Source of the DNA: Paraburkholderia translucens
GTDB lineage: Bacteria; Pseudomonadota; Gammaproteobacteria; Burkholderiales; Burkholderiaceae
Direction: 5' to 3'
Assembly: GCF_020881035.1 (NCBI RefSeq)
Contig: NZ_JAJITC010000016.1
Location: 1 to 64,000 of the forward strand
DNA length: 64,000 nt
A model generated the notes under the pieces. It saw nothing but the letters and a program-made list of their open reading frames with translations, did no database searches and was not told where the DNA came from. A program made the position numbers and the translations under genes. This document shows, one piece after another, positions 16,322 to 25,655 of the stretch (position 1 is its first letter; every line of letters begins with the position of its first letter).

Positions 16322-18112
16322 TCAATTCGCCAGCCAGCGCTCGCGGGCCTTGCGCGCGGCGGACCGGTTATCGCTCACGGCGAGCTTGTAGCGCGTCACT
16401 TCGGGGCCGTCGAGCGTGACTTGCGCGACGCGCAGCTCGTCGCGGCGGAACGCGTGCACGTCGAGTTTCGCGCCCGGCTGATAGCGCGACAGCAAAGCAT
16501 CGATATTCCCGCCGGTCACGCGCAGGCCGTCGAGCGCAATCAGCACGTCGCCGGCGGACAGGCCCGCCTTCTGCGCGGCGCTGCCCTCGTGCACCGTCGC
16601 GAGCGTGCAGTCCGCGCCGCCGCGCAGCCGCACGCCGAGCGACGGCTTGCCGTTTTTGTCGAGGTCCGGCGCGAGTGCCACGCCGAACGGCGCAAGCAGC
16701 GCGTCGAGCGGCAGATCGCGCGTGCCGCGCACGTCCTCGGCGAACAGTTCGGCCAGTTGCGCGCCGCTGGCTTCGGCGAAAATCGCCTCGATCTCGCTTT
16801 CGTCGACGCCGCTCGGCTTGCCGCGATAAAAGTCACGGCCGAAACGCTTCCACAGCAGACGCATCACGTCGTCGAGCGACTTACGGCTGCCGGTCTGCGC
16901 GCGGATCGTCAGATCGAAGGCGAGCGCGATCAGCGAGCCCTTCGTGTAATAGCTGACGATCGCGTTGGGCGCATTCTCGTCTTGCCGGTAGTACTTGACC
17001 CACGCGTCGAAGGAGCTTTCGGCGACGCTCTGCTTCAGACGCCCGCTGCCACGCTGCACGCCGCCGATCACCTTGCCGAGCAGGCCGAAATAGTCGTCCT
17101 GCGATATCACGCCGCTGCGCACGAGGATCAGGTCGTCGTAATACGACGTGAAGCCCTCGAACAGCCACAGCAGCGACGTATAGTTTTCGACGCTCAGGTC
17201 ATACGGCGCGAATGCAGCCGGCTTGATGCGCTTCACGTTCCACGTGTGGAAATACTCGTGACTGCACAGACCGAGATAGGTCCGGTAACCCTCGCTCATC
17301 GCCTCGCGGCCCTGCACCGGGAGATCGGTGCGATTGCAGATCAGCGCGGTCGATGCCCGATGCTCGAGGCCACCGTAGCCGTCGGTGACAGCCTGCGTCA
17401 TGAACACGTAGCGCTCGAACGGCGCCTTCTTCGAGGTCGGCTCGAACAGCGCGATCTGCGCCTCGCAGATGCGCTTCAAGTCCTTGCACAGCCGCTCCAT
17501 GTCGAGCCCGATCACGCGACCGCTGATCACGACGTCGTGCGGCACGCCGTGCGCCTCGAACGTCGCGAGCGCGAATTCGCCGAGCGTCACCGGATGGTCG
17601 ATCAGCTCGTCGTAGTTCTGCGCGCGGTACTCGCCGAAGCCGTAGCGCCTCGTGCCGCGCGCCTCCGGCAGTGCGGTCGCGACGCGCCAGCCGCGATACG
17701 CGGCGCCCTGCGGCTTCTGGATATCGACCACGCACTGCGCGTCTTCGTGACCGAGCGGCGACAGGAACACGCTCGTGCCGTTGAAAAAGCCGATCGTGTC
17801 GTCAAGATGCGCGGCGCGCACCGACAGGTCCCATGCGTAGACCTGGTAGCGCAGCGTCAGCGCTCCCTTGACCGGCGCGGCCTGCCAGGTGTGCTTGTCG
17901 ACCTTCTCGACGCGGACCTTGCGGCCCGCCGCGTTGACCGCGCGCAGCGTGACGATGTTACGCGCGAATTCGCGCACCATGTAGCTGCCCGGAATCCACA
18001 CCGGCAGCATGAAACGCTGGCCGGCCGGATCGGGATCGGCGACGGTCACGGTGACTTCGAACAGGTGGGCGGCGGGGTTACTCGGAACGATGGTGTAGCG
18101 GATCGGCTTCAT
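16322..18112 (-). CDS. M61 family metallopeptidase with PDZ domain
   Basis: A 596-residue glycyl-aminopeptidase-like M61 enzyme. The zinc motif HEYFH gives ligands H285 and H289 and catalytic E286, followed by WNVKRIKP, and the third ligand is E319 in WLFEGFTSYY. A PDZ domain occupies roughly residues 495-565. There is no signal peptide, so a cytoplasmic location is likely. Physiological substrates of bacterial M61 peptidases are mostly unknown. It lies downstream of dsbC on the same strand but with a hairpin between. Confidence 0.88.
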   Translation of the reverse strand: MKPIRYTIVPSNPAAHLFEVTVTVADPDPAGQRFMLPVWIPGSYMVREFARNIVTLRAVNAAGRKVRVEKVDKHTWQAAPVKGALTLRYQVYAWDLSVRAAHLDDTIGFFNGTSVFLSPLGHEDAQCVVDIQKPQGAAYRGWRVATALPEARGTRRYGFGEYRAQNYDELIDHPVTLGEFALATFEAHGVPHDVVISGRVIGLDMERLCKDLKRICEAQIALFEPTSKKAPFERYVFMTQAVTDGYGGLEHRASTALICNRTDLPVQGREAMSEGYRTYLGLCSHEYFHTWNVKRIKPAAFAPYDLSVENYTSLLWLFEGFTSYYDDLILVRSGVISQDDYFGLLGKVIGGVQRGSGRLKQSVAESSFDAWVKYYRQDENAPNAIVSYYTKGSLIALAFDLTIRAQTGSRKSLDDVMRLLWKRFGRDFYRGKPSGVDESEIEAIFAEASGAQLAELFAEDVRGTRDLPLDALLAPFGVALAPDLDKNGKPSLGVRLRGGADCTLATVHEGSAAQKAGLSAGDVLIALDGLRVTGGNIDALLSRYQPGAKLDVHAFRRDELRVAQVTLDGPEVTRYKLAVSDNRSAARKARERWLAN

Positions 18113-18167
18113 CGGCGGCGCGTGGGAGTGTCAGGAGAATGAGGCGGAGAAGTTCGAGGCTCGATGC

Positions 18168-18196
18168 GAAAGGAGGCGCTGCATGCGCCTCCTTTC
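18168..18196 (-). terminator. Hairpin between dsbC and the M61 peptidase gene
   Basis: GAAAGGAGGCGC at 18168-18179 pairs perfectly with 18185-18196 across a five-base loop. The 3' arm on the minus strand ends in CCTCCTTTC. It lies about 60 bp after the dsbC stop and likely ends the dsbC transcript, though the T-tract is poor. Confidence 0.55.
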
Positions 18197-18258
18197 CTTC
18201 GGGTGTCACATCGGTTGCGCGCCCGGCGGTGTGCATCGCGCCGGGCGCAGCGCGCCGT

Positions 18259-18984
18259 TCAGTGCACTGCCGACAGCTCCTTGTCGAGCCGGTCGGCCGG
18301 CACCGCGCCGGGCAGGCGGCGGCCGTCGGCGAGGAATACCGTGGGCGTGCCCTCGACGTTCATCGAACGGCCCAGCGCGAGATTCTTGTCGATCGCGGCG
18401 GTGTCGCAGGTGGCGGCTGCGCTCGGCGCCTGATGGTCCTGCATCCACGATTCCCACGCCTTCGCGCGATCGGCCGAGCACCAGATCGACTTCGACTTCG
18501 CGGTCGAATCCGGCGACAGCACCGGATACAGGAACGTGTAGACCGTCACGTTGTCGATCGACAGCAGCGTTTTTTCGAGCTGCTTGCAGTACGGACAGTT
18601 CGGGTCGGAGAACACCGCGATCTTGCGCGAGCCGTCGCCGCGCACAACCTTCACCGCGTTGCCGAACGGCAGGCTCGCAAAATCGATGCGGTTGGTTTCC
18701 GACAGGCGTGCGTCGGTCAGATTCTTGCGTGTCTTCGCGTCGACCAGGTCGCCGAGCATCAGGTAGTCGCCGTTGGCATCGCTGTAGATGATCTGCGTGC
18801 CGAGATTCACTTCGTACAGGCCCGCGATTGGCGTCTTCGACACGCTCTTGATCGTTACGTCCGAAAGGCGCGTTTGCAGCGTGGCTTTGAGCTTGTCGGT
18901 GGCCTGGTCGGCTTGCGCCGAGCAGCCGAGCGTAGCGGCGGCGATCGCGAGCGCGGCGGCGGCGATGCGGAAAGTCTTTTTCAT
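18259..18984 (-). CDS. dsbC: Thiol:disulfide interchange protein DsbC
   Basis: A 241-residue periplasmic disulfide isomerase. A signal peptide covers about residues 1-26, with an internal cysteine (C21) in LGCSAQA that could instead be a lipobox. The dimerisation domain follows, then the thioredoxin fold with the active-site CPYC at 130-133 and the cis-proline in EGTPTVFL. It should repair wrong disulfides and be kept reduced by DsbD, which is not in this window. Confidence 0.9.
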   Translation of the reverse strand: MKKTFRIAAAALAIAAATLGCSAQADQATDKLKATLQTRLSDVTIKSVSKTPIAGLYEVNLGTQIIYSDANGDYLMLGDLVDAKTRKNLTDARLSETNRIDFASLPFGNAVKVVRGDGSRKIAVFSDPNCPYCKQLEKTLLSIDNVTVYTFLYPVLSPDSTAKSKSIWCSADRAKAWESWMQDHQAPSAAATCDTAAIDKNLALGRSMNVEGTPTVFLADGRRLPGAVPADRLDKELSAVH

Positions 18985-19060
18985 GCTGGAGTCCTGGGTT
19001 CAGTCGCGCATCGTGCGCATTGTTTCACGCTCCGGCCGCGCGTTTCGGCCACCTATTGGG

Positions 19061-19100
19061 TTGATCGAAGTCGATCGGAGTCCGATAGGGGTCGGATCGC
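19061..19100. repeat. Degenerate 10-bp periodic repeat upstream of dsbC
   Basis: Four consecutive ten-base units, TTGATCGAAG, TCGATCGGAG, TCCGATAGGG and GTCGGATCGC, share GATC/CGAT cores at helical-turn spacing in the gap between dsbC and the UbiH-type gene. It could be a cluster of binding sites or simple sequence drift; no promoter hexamers were identified with confidence. Confidence 0.3.
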
Positions 19101-19180
19101 AGCGCGTCGCTCCGCTCATGATACCTGTCCAGCACGCCGGTGACCCGCCATCGGCTATCCGCGCGGCGCCTCGTCGTCGC

Positions 19181-20353
19181 TCATCCCAGCGCGGCCGACA
19201 CGAGCCAGCGCTTGATGAACGGCTGCGCGCCGACAAAGGCCATGCCGGTATTGCGCACGGCGCGCGCAAGCGGACCGGGCACCGAGAAGAGTTTCTGCAG
19301 GCCGTCGGTCGCGATCATCAGCGCGCGAATGTCTTCGCGGCGTGCGCGTTCGTAGCGACGCAGCAGCACCATGTCGCCGACATCGCGAAACGACTCCTTG
19401 CCGCCGATCGTGCTCGCGAGCGCGGCGACGTCGCGCAAGCCGAGGTTCATGCCCTGCCCCGCAAGCGGGTGAATCAGATGCGCGGCATCGCCGACCAGCG
19501 CGACACGCGACGCAACGAGCCGGTCCACGGTCTGTAGCGCGAGCGGGAAGCCCTGCGCGGGCGTGACGCACTCGAGCGCGCCGAACTGGCCGCCGCTCAC
19601 GCGTTCGACTTCGGCGGCGAGCCGCTCGGGGTCGAGCGCAAGCAACTGCTCGGCGTGCTCGGTGCGCGCCGACCAGACCAGCGACACATGGCCGTCCGGC
19701 ATCGGCAGCAATGCGATGATCTCGCCGTCGCGGAACCACTGATAAGCGGTTTCGCCGTGCGGCTTCGCCGCCTTGAAATTGGCCACCACACCGGTCTGCC
19801 TGTAATCGCGCCGCACCATCTTCGAGCCGATCTGCGCACGTACCCACGAATGCGCGCCGTCCGCACCGATCACCAGGTCCGCTTCGAGCACGCTGCCGTT
19901 CGCGAGGCCGACGCTTGCGCTGTCGGCGGAAAAATCGAGCGCCTGGGCGCGCGTATCGATCCACGTGAGGTTCGACTGGAAGCCCAGCGCGGCATCGAGC
20001 GCGCGCTCGATCACCGACGACTCGACGATCCACGCCAGCTGCGGTACCGACGCCTGAAACGCGGAAAAATGCAGCTCGGCGTGCGCATCGCCGTAGACGC
20101 GCATGTCGTAGACAGGGCCGAGCCGTGAGTGATCGAGCGCTTGCCAGACCCGCAGCCGTTCGAGCAAGGCCTGCGAGCTCGACGACAACGCATAGACCCG
20201 CGAGTCGAAGACGGCACCGGCAGGCAGCGCCGCACAACGCTGCGCGAGCAGCGCGACGCGCAGTCCGCCTTGCGTGAGCGCGAGCGCCGCCGTCTTGCCG
20301 ACGAGCCCGCCGCCGATCACTGCGGCATCAAAGGTCTGGTGGTGTGCGTTCAT
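19181..20353 (-). CDS. UbiH/UbiF/Coq6-family FAD-dependent hydroxylase
   Basis: A 390-residue flavoprotein monooxygenase of the ubiquinone-hydroxylase family. The FAD-binding GGGLVG is at 14-19, the second flavin motif is IGADGAHSWVR, and GDAAHLIHPLAGQGMNLGLRD marks the ribityl-binding region. It most likely hydroxylates the aromatic ring of a ubiquinone precursor. Which ring position (UbiH, UbiF or UbiI role) cannot be told from sequence alone. It lies upstream of dsbC on the same strand. Confidence 0.82.
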   Translation of the reverse strand: MNAHHQTFDAAVIGGGLVGKTAALALTQGGLRVALLAQRCAALPAGAVFDSRVYALSSSSQALLERLRVWQALDHSRLGPVYDMRVYGDAHAELHFSAFQASVPQLAWIVESSVIERALDAALGFQSNLTWIDTRAQALDFSADSASVGLANGSVLEADLVIGADGAHSWVRAQIGSKMVRRDYRQTGVVANFKAAKPHGETAYQWFRDGEIIALLPMPDGHVSLVWSARTEHAEQLLALDPERLAAEVERVSGGQFGALECVTPAQGFPLALQTVDRLVASRVALVGDAAHLIHPLAGQGMNLGLRDVAALASTIGGKESFRDVGDMVLLRRYERARREDIRALMIATDGLQKLFSVPGPLARAVRNTGMAFVGAQPFIKRWLVSAALG

Positions 20354-20438
20354 GCGCGCATTATAGCCGCGGGGGGTGCTGGGGACGGATCGACCGGCGC
20401 GGCATTTGGGCCTGGCGGATGAGGCCCCGCGCGCCGTG

Positions 20439-20807
20439 CTAATGCCCCGCGGCGCGCGCCGCTAGCGCCGCGTTCGCCTCGCGCATGCGCATGAAATTGG
20501 GATCGGACGAGAGGATGCGCCACGCCGCCGCCTCGAGCTGCGCCTTGCGATCACGCTGGTCGCCGCGCACCGCGCAGTCGGGGAACACCCGGTCATAGAC
20601 GCGCCACAACGAGTCATCGTCGTTCTTGTCCGCAAACCGGGCGATGTTGGCCAGGTCTTCTTGCGTGAGGTGGCTCGTCAGGCAATCGATCGTCTGACGG
20701 TCCGTGGTGGCCTGTGCTTCGTCGAAATTCGGCGCAACCCATGTCGCGACCACGCCCGCCACGATCGCAACGACGACGCCGATTCCGACCCATCTGATGA
20801 CTCGCAC
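20439..20807 (-). CDS. Membrane-anchored protein of unknown function
   Basis: A 122-residue protein from a GTG start at 20807 that has GGGGGGAAC just upstream. An N-terminal hydrophobic helix (about residues 5-25) is followed by an acidic, helix-rich soluble part with two cysteines (the TIDCLTSHL and FPDCAVRG segments) that could form a disulfide if periplasmic. I do not recognise a family. A longer open frame to 21005 exists, but the membrane segment and ribosome-binding site favour the shorter form. It is divergent from ychF. Confidence 0.6.
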   Translation of the reverse strand: MRVIRWVGIGVVVAIVAGVVATWVAPNFDEAQATTDRQTIDCLTSHLTQEDLANIARFADKNDDDSLWRVYDRVFPDCAVRGDQRDRKAQLEAAAWRILSSDPNFMRMREANAALAARAAGH

Positions 20808-21077
20808 GCTGTTCCCCCCGGATATTGAGCTCTGTCGGCTCTGAATGGACGATTCTACAGCGGCTTTACCCAAGTGCGCCGGCCAGTCCGCCCGGGCGAA
20901 CGGGTTACAATTGCGCTTTCCGTGACAACTCGCACTCAATCGCCGAGCCAACGCCCCGATCCGGTGACTTGTCCGCTCCGCTGAGCCTGCTACACCACGC
21001 CCCACGCGACGGTTTTCCGAATCCGCGCGCAGCGTCGAGCTGCATCACGCAACCTACTGATTCACTGAAGGATTTCC

Positions 21078-22172
21078 ATGAGCCTCCAATGCGGCATCGT
21101 CGGCCTGCCTAACGTCGGCAAGTCCACCCTGTTCAACGCACTGACCAAGGCGGGCATCGCCGCCGAGAACTACCCGTTCTGCACGATCGAGCCGAACGTC
21201 GGCATCGTCGAAGTGCCGGACCCTCGACTGAAGGCGCTTGCCGAAATCGTCAAGCCGGAGCGCATCCTGCCGGCCGTCGTCGAGTTCGTCGACATCGCGG
21301 GTCTGGTCGCCGGCGCGAGCAAGGGCGAAGGCCTCGGCAACCAGTTTCTCGCGAACATCCGCGAAACCGACGCGATCACGCACGTCGTGCGCTGCTTCGA
21401 GGACGACAACGTGATTCACGTCGCGAACAGGATCGATCCGCTGTCGGACATCGAAGTAATCAATACTGAACTCGCGCTCGCCGACCTCGGCACCGTCGAG
21501 AAAGCGCTCGCGCGCTATACCAAGGCGGCCAAGTCGGGCAACGACAAGGAGGCCGTGAAGAATGTGGCGGTGCTGGAGAAGGTCCGCGCGCAACTCGACC
21601 AGGCGAAGCCGGTCCGCGCGCTCGAACTGACCGACGAAGAGAAAGCCACGCTCAAGCCGTTCTGCCTGATCACCGCGAAGCCGACCATGTACGTCGCCAA
21701 CGTGAAGGAAGACGGCTTCGAGAACAACCCGCACCTCGATGCCGTTACGAAGTTCGCGGCCGCGGAAGGCGCGCCGGTCGTGGCCGTGTGCGCGGCGGTC
21801 GAAGCGGAAATTGCCGATCTCGACGAAGCCGACATGGAAGTATTCCTCGAAGACATGGGCATGCACGAGCCGGGCCTGAACCGCGTGATCCGCGCGGGCT
21901 TCAAGCTGCTCGGCCTGCAGACCTACTTCACGGCCGGCGTGAAGGAAGTGCGCGCGTGGACGATCCACATCGGCGACACCGCGCCGAAGGCAGCCGGCGC
22001 GATCCACACCGACTTCGAGCGCGGCTTCATCCGCGCGCAGACGATCAGCTTCGACGACTACATCACCTACAAGGGCGAGCAAGGTGCGAAGGAAGCCGGC
22101 AAGATGCGTGCGGAAGGCAAGGAATACGTCGTGCACGATGGCGACGTGATGAACTTCCTGTTCAACGTCTAA
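21078..22172 (+). CDS. ychF: Redox-regulated ATPase YchF (OLA1 family)
   Basis: A 364-residue Obg-like P-loop protein. Walker A is GLPNVGKS at 9-16. OLA1-type proteins prefer ATP over GTP and bind ribosomes; YchF is linked to oxidative-stress responses. The C-terminal TGS-like domain is intact, with TFERGFIRAQ-type residues and the conserved end of the family. The start has GAAGGA upstream. It is usually near pth in proteobacteria, but pth is not seen here. A terminator hairpin follows. Confidence 0.93.
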   Translation: MSLQCGIVGLPNVGKSTLFNALTKAGIAAENYPFCTIEPNVGIVEVPDPRLKALAEIVKPERILPAVVEFVDIAGLVAGASKGEGLGNQFLANIRETDAITHVVRCFEDDNVIHVANRIDPLSDIEVINTELALADLGTVEKALARYTKAAKSGNDKEAVKNVAVLEKVRAQLDQAKPVRALELTDEEKATLKPFCLITAKPTMYVANVKEDGFENNPHLDAVTKFAAAEGAPVVAVCAAVEAEIADLDEADMEVFLEDMGMHEPGLNRVIRAGFKLLGLQTYFTAGVKEVRAWTIHIGDTAPKAAGAIHTDFERGFIRAQTISFDDYITYKGEQGAKEAGKMRAEGKEYVVHDGDVMNFLFNV

Positions 22173-22204
22173 GCGCTAAGCACCGCAACCTGCGCTGCGC
22201 AAGA

Positions 22205-22238
22205 AGGCCCGCAAACGCTCAGGCGTTGCGGGCCTGTT
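22205..22238 (+). terminator. Intrinsic terminator after ychF
   Basis: A GC-rich stem AGGCCCGCAAACGC (22205-22218) pairs with GCGTTGCGGGCCT (22223-22235) with one bulged A and a TCAG loop, followed by GTTCATTT. Confidence 0.7.
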
Positions 22239-22477
22239 CATTTGCGCGCCATGCCTGACGCAACGCATCGAAACAACGAGCGTTGATGTGTATCGCGCAC
22301 GATCTTCCCTGATCCCTCCCGTTTCTTTCCTTTCCCTGACAGGCGATGCTAAATTGCGGCTTCCGGCGCGCCGCCACCCATGGTGCGCGCCGCCCGGCCA
22401 CCGACGCCGGAATGTCATCGAACACAACTAGAATCGCGCGATTCGCGTCCGCACCCTTCCGAACCGGAGACAAATCG

Positions 22478-23803
22478 ATGAATTACAAGCCGCTGTTCCG
22501 TTCACTGTCCGTCGCCGCCGCATTGAGCATCGGCGTCAGCCAGGCGGCTCACGCCGCGACCGAAATTCAGTTCTGGCATGCAATGGAAGCCGCACTGGGT
22601 GAACGTCTGAACGACATCGCGAACGACTTCAACAAATCGCAAAGCGACTACACGATCGTGCCGGTCTTCAAGGGCACCTACGACCAAACCCTCGCCGCCG
22701 GCATCGCCGCGTATCGCAGCGGCAACGCGCCGGCCATCCTTCAGGTCTATGAAGTCGGCACCGCGACGATGATGCAGGCGAAGAAAGCCATCGTCCCGGT
22801 CACGCAGGTCTTCAAGGACGCGGGCGTGCCGCTCGATCAGAAGGCCTTCGTGCCGACCATCGCGAGCTATTACAGCGACTCGAAAACCGGTGAACTGATC
22901 TCGATGCCGTTCAACAGCTCGACGCCGGTGCTGTACTACAACAGGGATGCGTTCAAGAAGGCTGGCCTCGATCCGAATCAGCCGCCGAAGACCTGGGCCG
23001 AACTGCACGCCGACGCGCAGAAGCTGAAGGCCTCGGGCATGTCGTGCGGCTACTCGTCGGGCTGGCAAAGCTGGATTCAGCTCGAGAACTACAGCGCGTG
23101 GCATGCCGCGCCGTTCGCGTCGCATAACAACGGCTTCGACGGCATGGACGCGCAGCTCGAATTCAACAAGCCGCTGCAGGTCGCGCACATCCAGTTCCTG
23201 CAAAACATGCAGAAGGACGGCACGTTCACCTATGTCGGCCGCAAGGACGAACCAATCTCGAAGTTCTATAGCGGCGACTGCGGCATCATCACGAACTCGT
23301 CGGGCTCGCTTGCGACGATCAAGAAATACGCGAAGTTCAACTTCGGCACCGGCATGATGCCGTACGACGACAGCGTGAAGGGTGCGCCGCAAAACGCGAT
23401 CATCGGGGGGGCGAGCCTGTGGGTGTTGTCGGGCAAGGACCCGGCCGTCTACAAGGGCGTCGCGAAGTTCCTCGCCTATCTGGCTACGCCGCCGGTCGCC
23501 GCGAAGTGGCATCAGGACACCGGCTATCTGCCGATCACGACCGCCGCGTATGACCTGACGCGCCAGCAAGGCTTCTACGAGAAGAACCCGGGCAGCGACA
23601 CCGCGATCCGTCAGATGATGAACAAGCCGCCCCTGCCGTACACGAAGGGCCTGCGTCTGGGCAACATGCCGCAGATCCGCACCGTGATCGACGAGGAGCT
23701 CGAGCAGGTCTGGGCCGACAAGAAGACGCCGCAACAGGCGCTCGACTCGTCCGTCGCGCGCGGCGACGATCTGCTGCGCCGTTTCGAAAAGGCCGCTAAC
23801 TAA
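22478..23803 (+). CDS. ugpB: sn-glycerol-3-phosphate ABC transporter, substrate-binding protein
   Basis: A 441-residue periplasmic binding protein with a clear signal peptide (cleavage after AHA, about residue 26). It resembles E. coli UgpB, with ATEIQFWHAM at the mature N terminus and MPFNSSTPVLYYN in the ligand cleft. It binds glycerol-3-phosphate or glycerophosphodiesters and delivers them to UgpAE. The ATG at 22478 has a GGAG site and the signal peptide directly follows; upstream frame extension is non-coding. It is the first gene of ugpBAEC; in many bacteria the operon is induced by phosphate starvation, but I did not find a clear pho box. Confidence 0.92.
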   Translation: MNYKPLFRSLSVAAALSIGVSQAAHAATEIQFWHAMEAALGERLNDIANDFNKSQSDYTIVPVFKGTYDQTLAAGIAAYRSGNAPAILQVYEVGTATMMQAKKAIVPVTQVFKDAGVPLDQKAFVPTIASYYSDSKTGELISMPFNSSTPVLYYNRDAFKKAGLDPNQPPKTWAELHADAQKLKASGMSCGYSSGWQSWIQLENYSAWHAAPFASHNNGFDGMDAQLEFNKPLQVAHIQFLQNMQKDGTFTYVGRKDEPISKFYSGDCGIITNSSGSLATIKKYAKFNFGTGMMPYDDSVKGAPQNAIIGGASLWVLSGKDPAVYKGVAKFLAYLATPPVAAKWHQDTGYLPITTAAYDLTRQQGFYEKNPGSDTAIRQMMNKPPLPYTKGLRLGNMPQIRTVIDEELEQVWADKKTPQQALDSSVARGDDLLRRFEKAAN

Positions 23804-23878
23804 GCATCGTCTGCTGGCGGAGTTCCGGCGCTCTTGCGCTGGAACCCGATGTCGTCGCAACACACCCCGAGAATCCCG

Positions 23879-24763
23879 ATGGAAAAGCGCTCCTACTTCG
23901 GCACCAGCACGCTGCCCTACCTGCTCGTCGCGCCGCAGTTGCTGATCACGCTGCTGTTCTTCCTGTGGCCGGCCGGAGAGGCGCTCTGGCAGTCGACGCA
24001 AAGCCAGGACGCGTTCGGCACGTCGAGCCAGTTCGTCGGACTGGCGAACTTCAAACAGCTCTTCGCCGACCCGCTATATCTGGCGTCGTTCAACACGACG
24101 CTCGTGTTCTGCGCGCTCGTCACCGTCTCGGGCCTCGTGATCTCGCTGCTCCTCGCGGTCTGCGCGGATCGCGTGACGCGCGGCAAGAAGGCCTATCAAA
24201 CGCTGCTGATCTGGCCGTACGCGGTCGCGCCCGCGATCGCCGCCGTGCTGTGGTCGTTCCTGTTCAACCCGAGCATCGGGCTCGTCACGTATGCGCTCGC
24301 GAAATACGGCATCGTCTGGAATCACGCGCTGAATCCGGGTCAGGCGATGTTCCTCGTCGTGCTCGCGTCGGTCTGGCAGCAGATCAGCTACAACTTCCTG
24401 TTCTTCTACGCGGGCCTGCAGGCGATTCCGCGCTCGCTGATCGAAGCGGCGGCGATCGACGGTGCCGGTCCGGTGCGCCGCTTCTTCGGCATCGCCTTGC
24501 CGCTGCTCTCGCCGACCACGTTTTTCCTGCTGGTGATCAACATCACCTACGCGTTCTTCGACACCTTCCCGGTGATCGACGCCGCGACCGGCGGCGGCCC
24601 CGGCCAGGCCACCCGCACGCTGATCTACAAGATCTTCGCCGAAGGCTTCCAGGGGCTCGACATCGGCAGTTCGGGCGCGCAGTCGGTCGTGCTGATGATC
24701 ATCGTCGTGGCGCTGACCGTCGTGCAATTCCGCTTCATCGAACGCAGGGTTCAATACGCATGA
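23879..24763 (+). CDS. ugpA: Glycerol-3-phosphate ABC transporter permease UgpA
   Basis: A 294-residue inner-membrane permease with six predicted helices and the EAA loop EAAAIDGAG that contacts the ATPase. It aligns closely with E. coli UgpA (295 residues), including LPYLLVAPQL near the start, which is why 23879 is preferred. An ATG at 23849 would add ten residues and has a GGAA ahead of it, so the start remains uncertain. The stop overlaps the ugpE start in ATGA, implying translational coupling. Confidence 0.9.
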   Translation: MEKRSYFGTSTLPYLLVAPQLLITLLFFLWPAGEALWQSTQSQDAFGTSSQFVGLANFKQLFADPLYLASFNTTLVFCALVTVSGLVISLLLAVCADRVTRGKKAYQTLLIWPYAVAPAIAAVLWSFLFNPSIGLVTYALAKYGIVWNHALNPGQAMFLVVLASVWQQISYNFLFFYAGLQAIPRSLIEAAAIDGAGPVRRFFGIALPLLSPTTFFLLVINITYAFFDTFPVIDAATGGGPGQATRTLIYKIFAEGFQGLDIGSSGAQSVVLMIIVVALTVVQFRFIERRVQYA

Positions 24764-25605
24764 TCGAGAACCGACGCGGTTTCGACCTCTTCTGTCACGC
24801 GGTGCTGATCGTCGGCGTCGCGCTGGTGGTGTTCCCGGTGTACGTCGCATTCTGTGCGGCGACGATGAGCGAGCACGAAGTGTTCACGGTGCCGCTGTCG
24901 CTCGTGCCGGGCACGCATCTGTTCGAGAACATCGCCACGATCTGGACGCACGGCACCGGCAACGCGGCGGCGCCGTTCAATCGCATGCTGTTCAACAGCC
25001 TCGTGATGGCGCTCGTGATCGCGATCGGCAAGATCGCCGTGTCGATGATCTCCGCCTATGCGATCGTCTACTTCCGCTTTCCGTTTCGCACGTTCGCGTT
25101 CTGGCTGATTTTCGTCACGCTGATGCTGCCGGTCGAAGTGCGCATTTTCCCGACCGTGCAGGTGGTGTCGTCGATGCATCTGAGCAATACGTACACCGGC
25201 TTGACGCTGCCGCTGATCGCGTCGGCGACCGCGACGTTCCTGTTCCGCCAGTTCTTCAAGACGCTGCCGGACGAACTGATGGAAGCCGCGCGCATCGACG
25301 GTGCGGGCGCGCTGCGCTTCTTCTGGGACGTCGTGCTGCCGCTGTCGCGCACCACCATGGCGGCGCTCTTCGTGATCACGTTCATCTACGGCTGGAACCA
25401 GTATCTGTGGCCGATCCTGATCACGAGCCAGCAGTCGCTCACCACCGCGGTAATCGGCATCAGGGGGATGATCGCCTCGGGCGACACCGCGACCGAATGG
25501 CATCTGGTGATGACGGCCACGCTGCTCGCGATGCTGCCGCCGCTGGTGGTCGTGCTGGCGATGCAGCGCTGGTTCGTGCGCGGCCTCGTCGATTCGGAAA
25601 AATGA
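24760..25605 (+). CDS. ugpE: Glycerol-3-phosphate ABC transporter permease UgpE
   Basis: A 281-residue permease that forms the heterodimeric channel with UgpA. Six hydrophobic helices are visible and the EAA loop reads EAARIDGAGALRFFW. The ATG overlaps the ugpA stop by four bases. The length and the C-terminal QRWFVRGLVDSEK match the family. Confidence 0.92.
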   Translation: MIENRRGFDLFCHAVLIVGVALVVFPVYVAFCAATMSEHEVFTVPLSLVPGTHLFENIATIWTHGTGNAAAPFNRMLFNSLVMALVIAIGKIAVSMISAYAIVYFRFPFRTFAFWLIFVTLMLPVEVRIFPTVQVVSSMHLSNTYTGLTLPLIASATATFLFRQFFKTLPDELMEAARIDGAGALRFFWDVVLPLSRTTMAALFVITFIYGWNQYLWPILITSQQSLTTAVIGIRGMIASGDTATEWHLVMTATLLAMLPPLVVVLAMQRWFVRGLVDSEK

Positions 25606-25655
25606 TCGGGTATGGCGAACTGCGACAAGCACTCAAAAGCAAAGGCAAAAACAGT

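Noticed and set aside
22502..24001. 499-residue frame antisense to ugpB and ugpA
   Set aside because: Arg- and Val-rich composition without domains; it is the shadow of the ugp operon.
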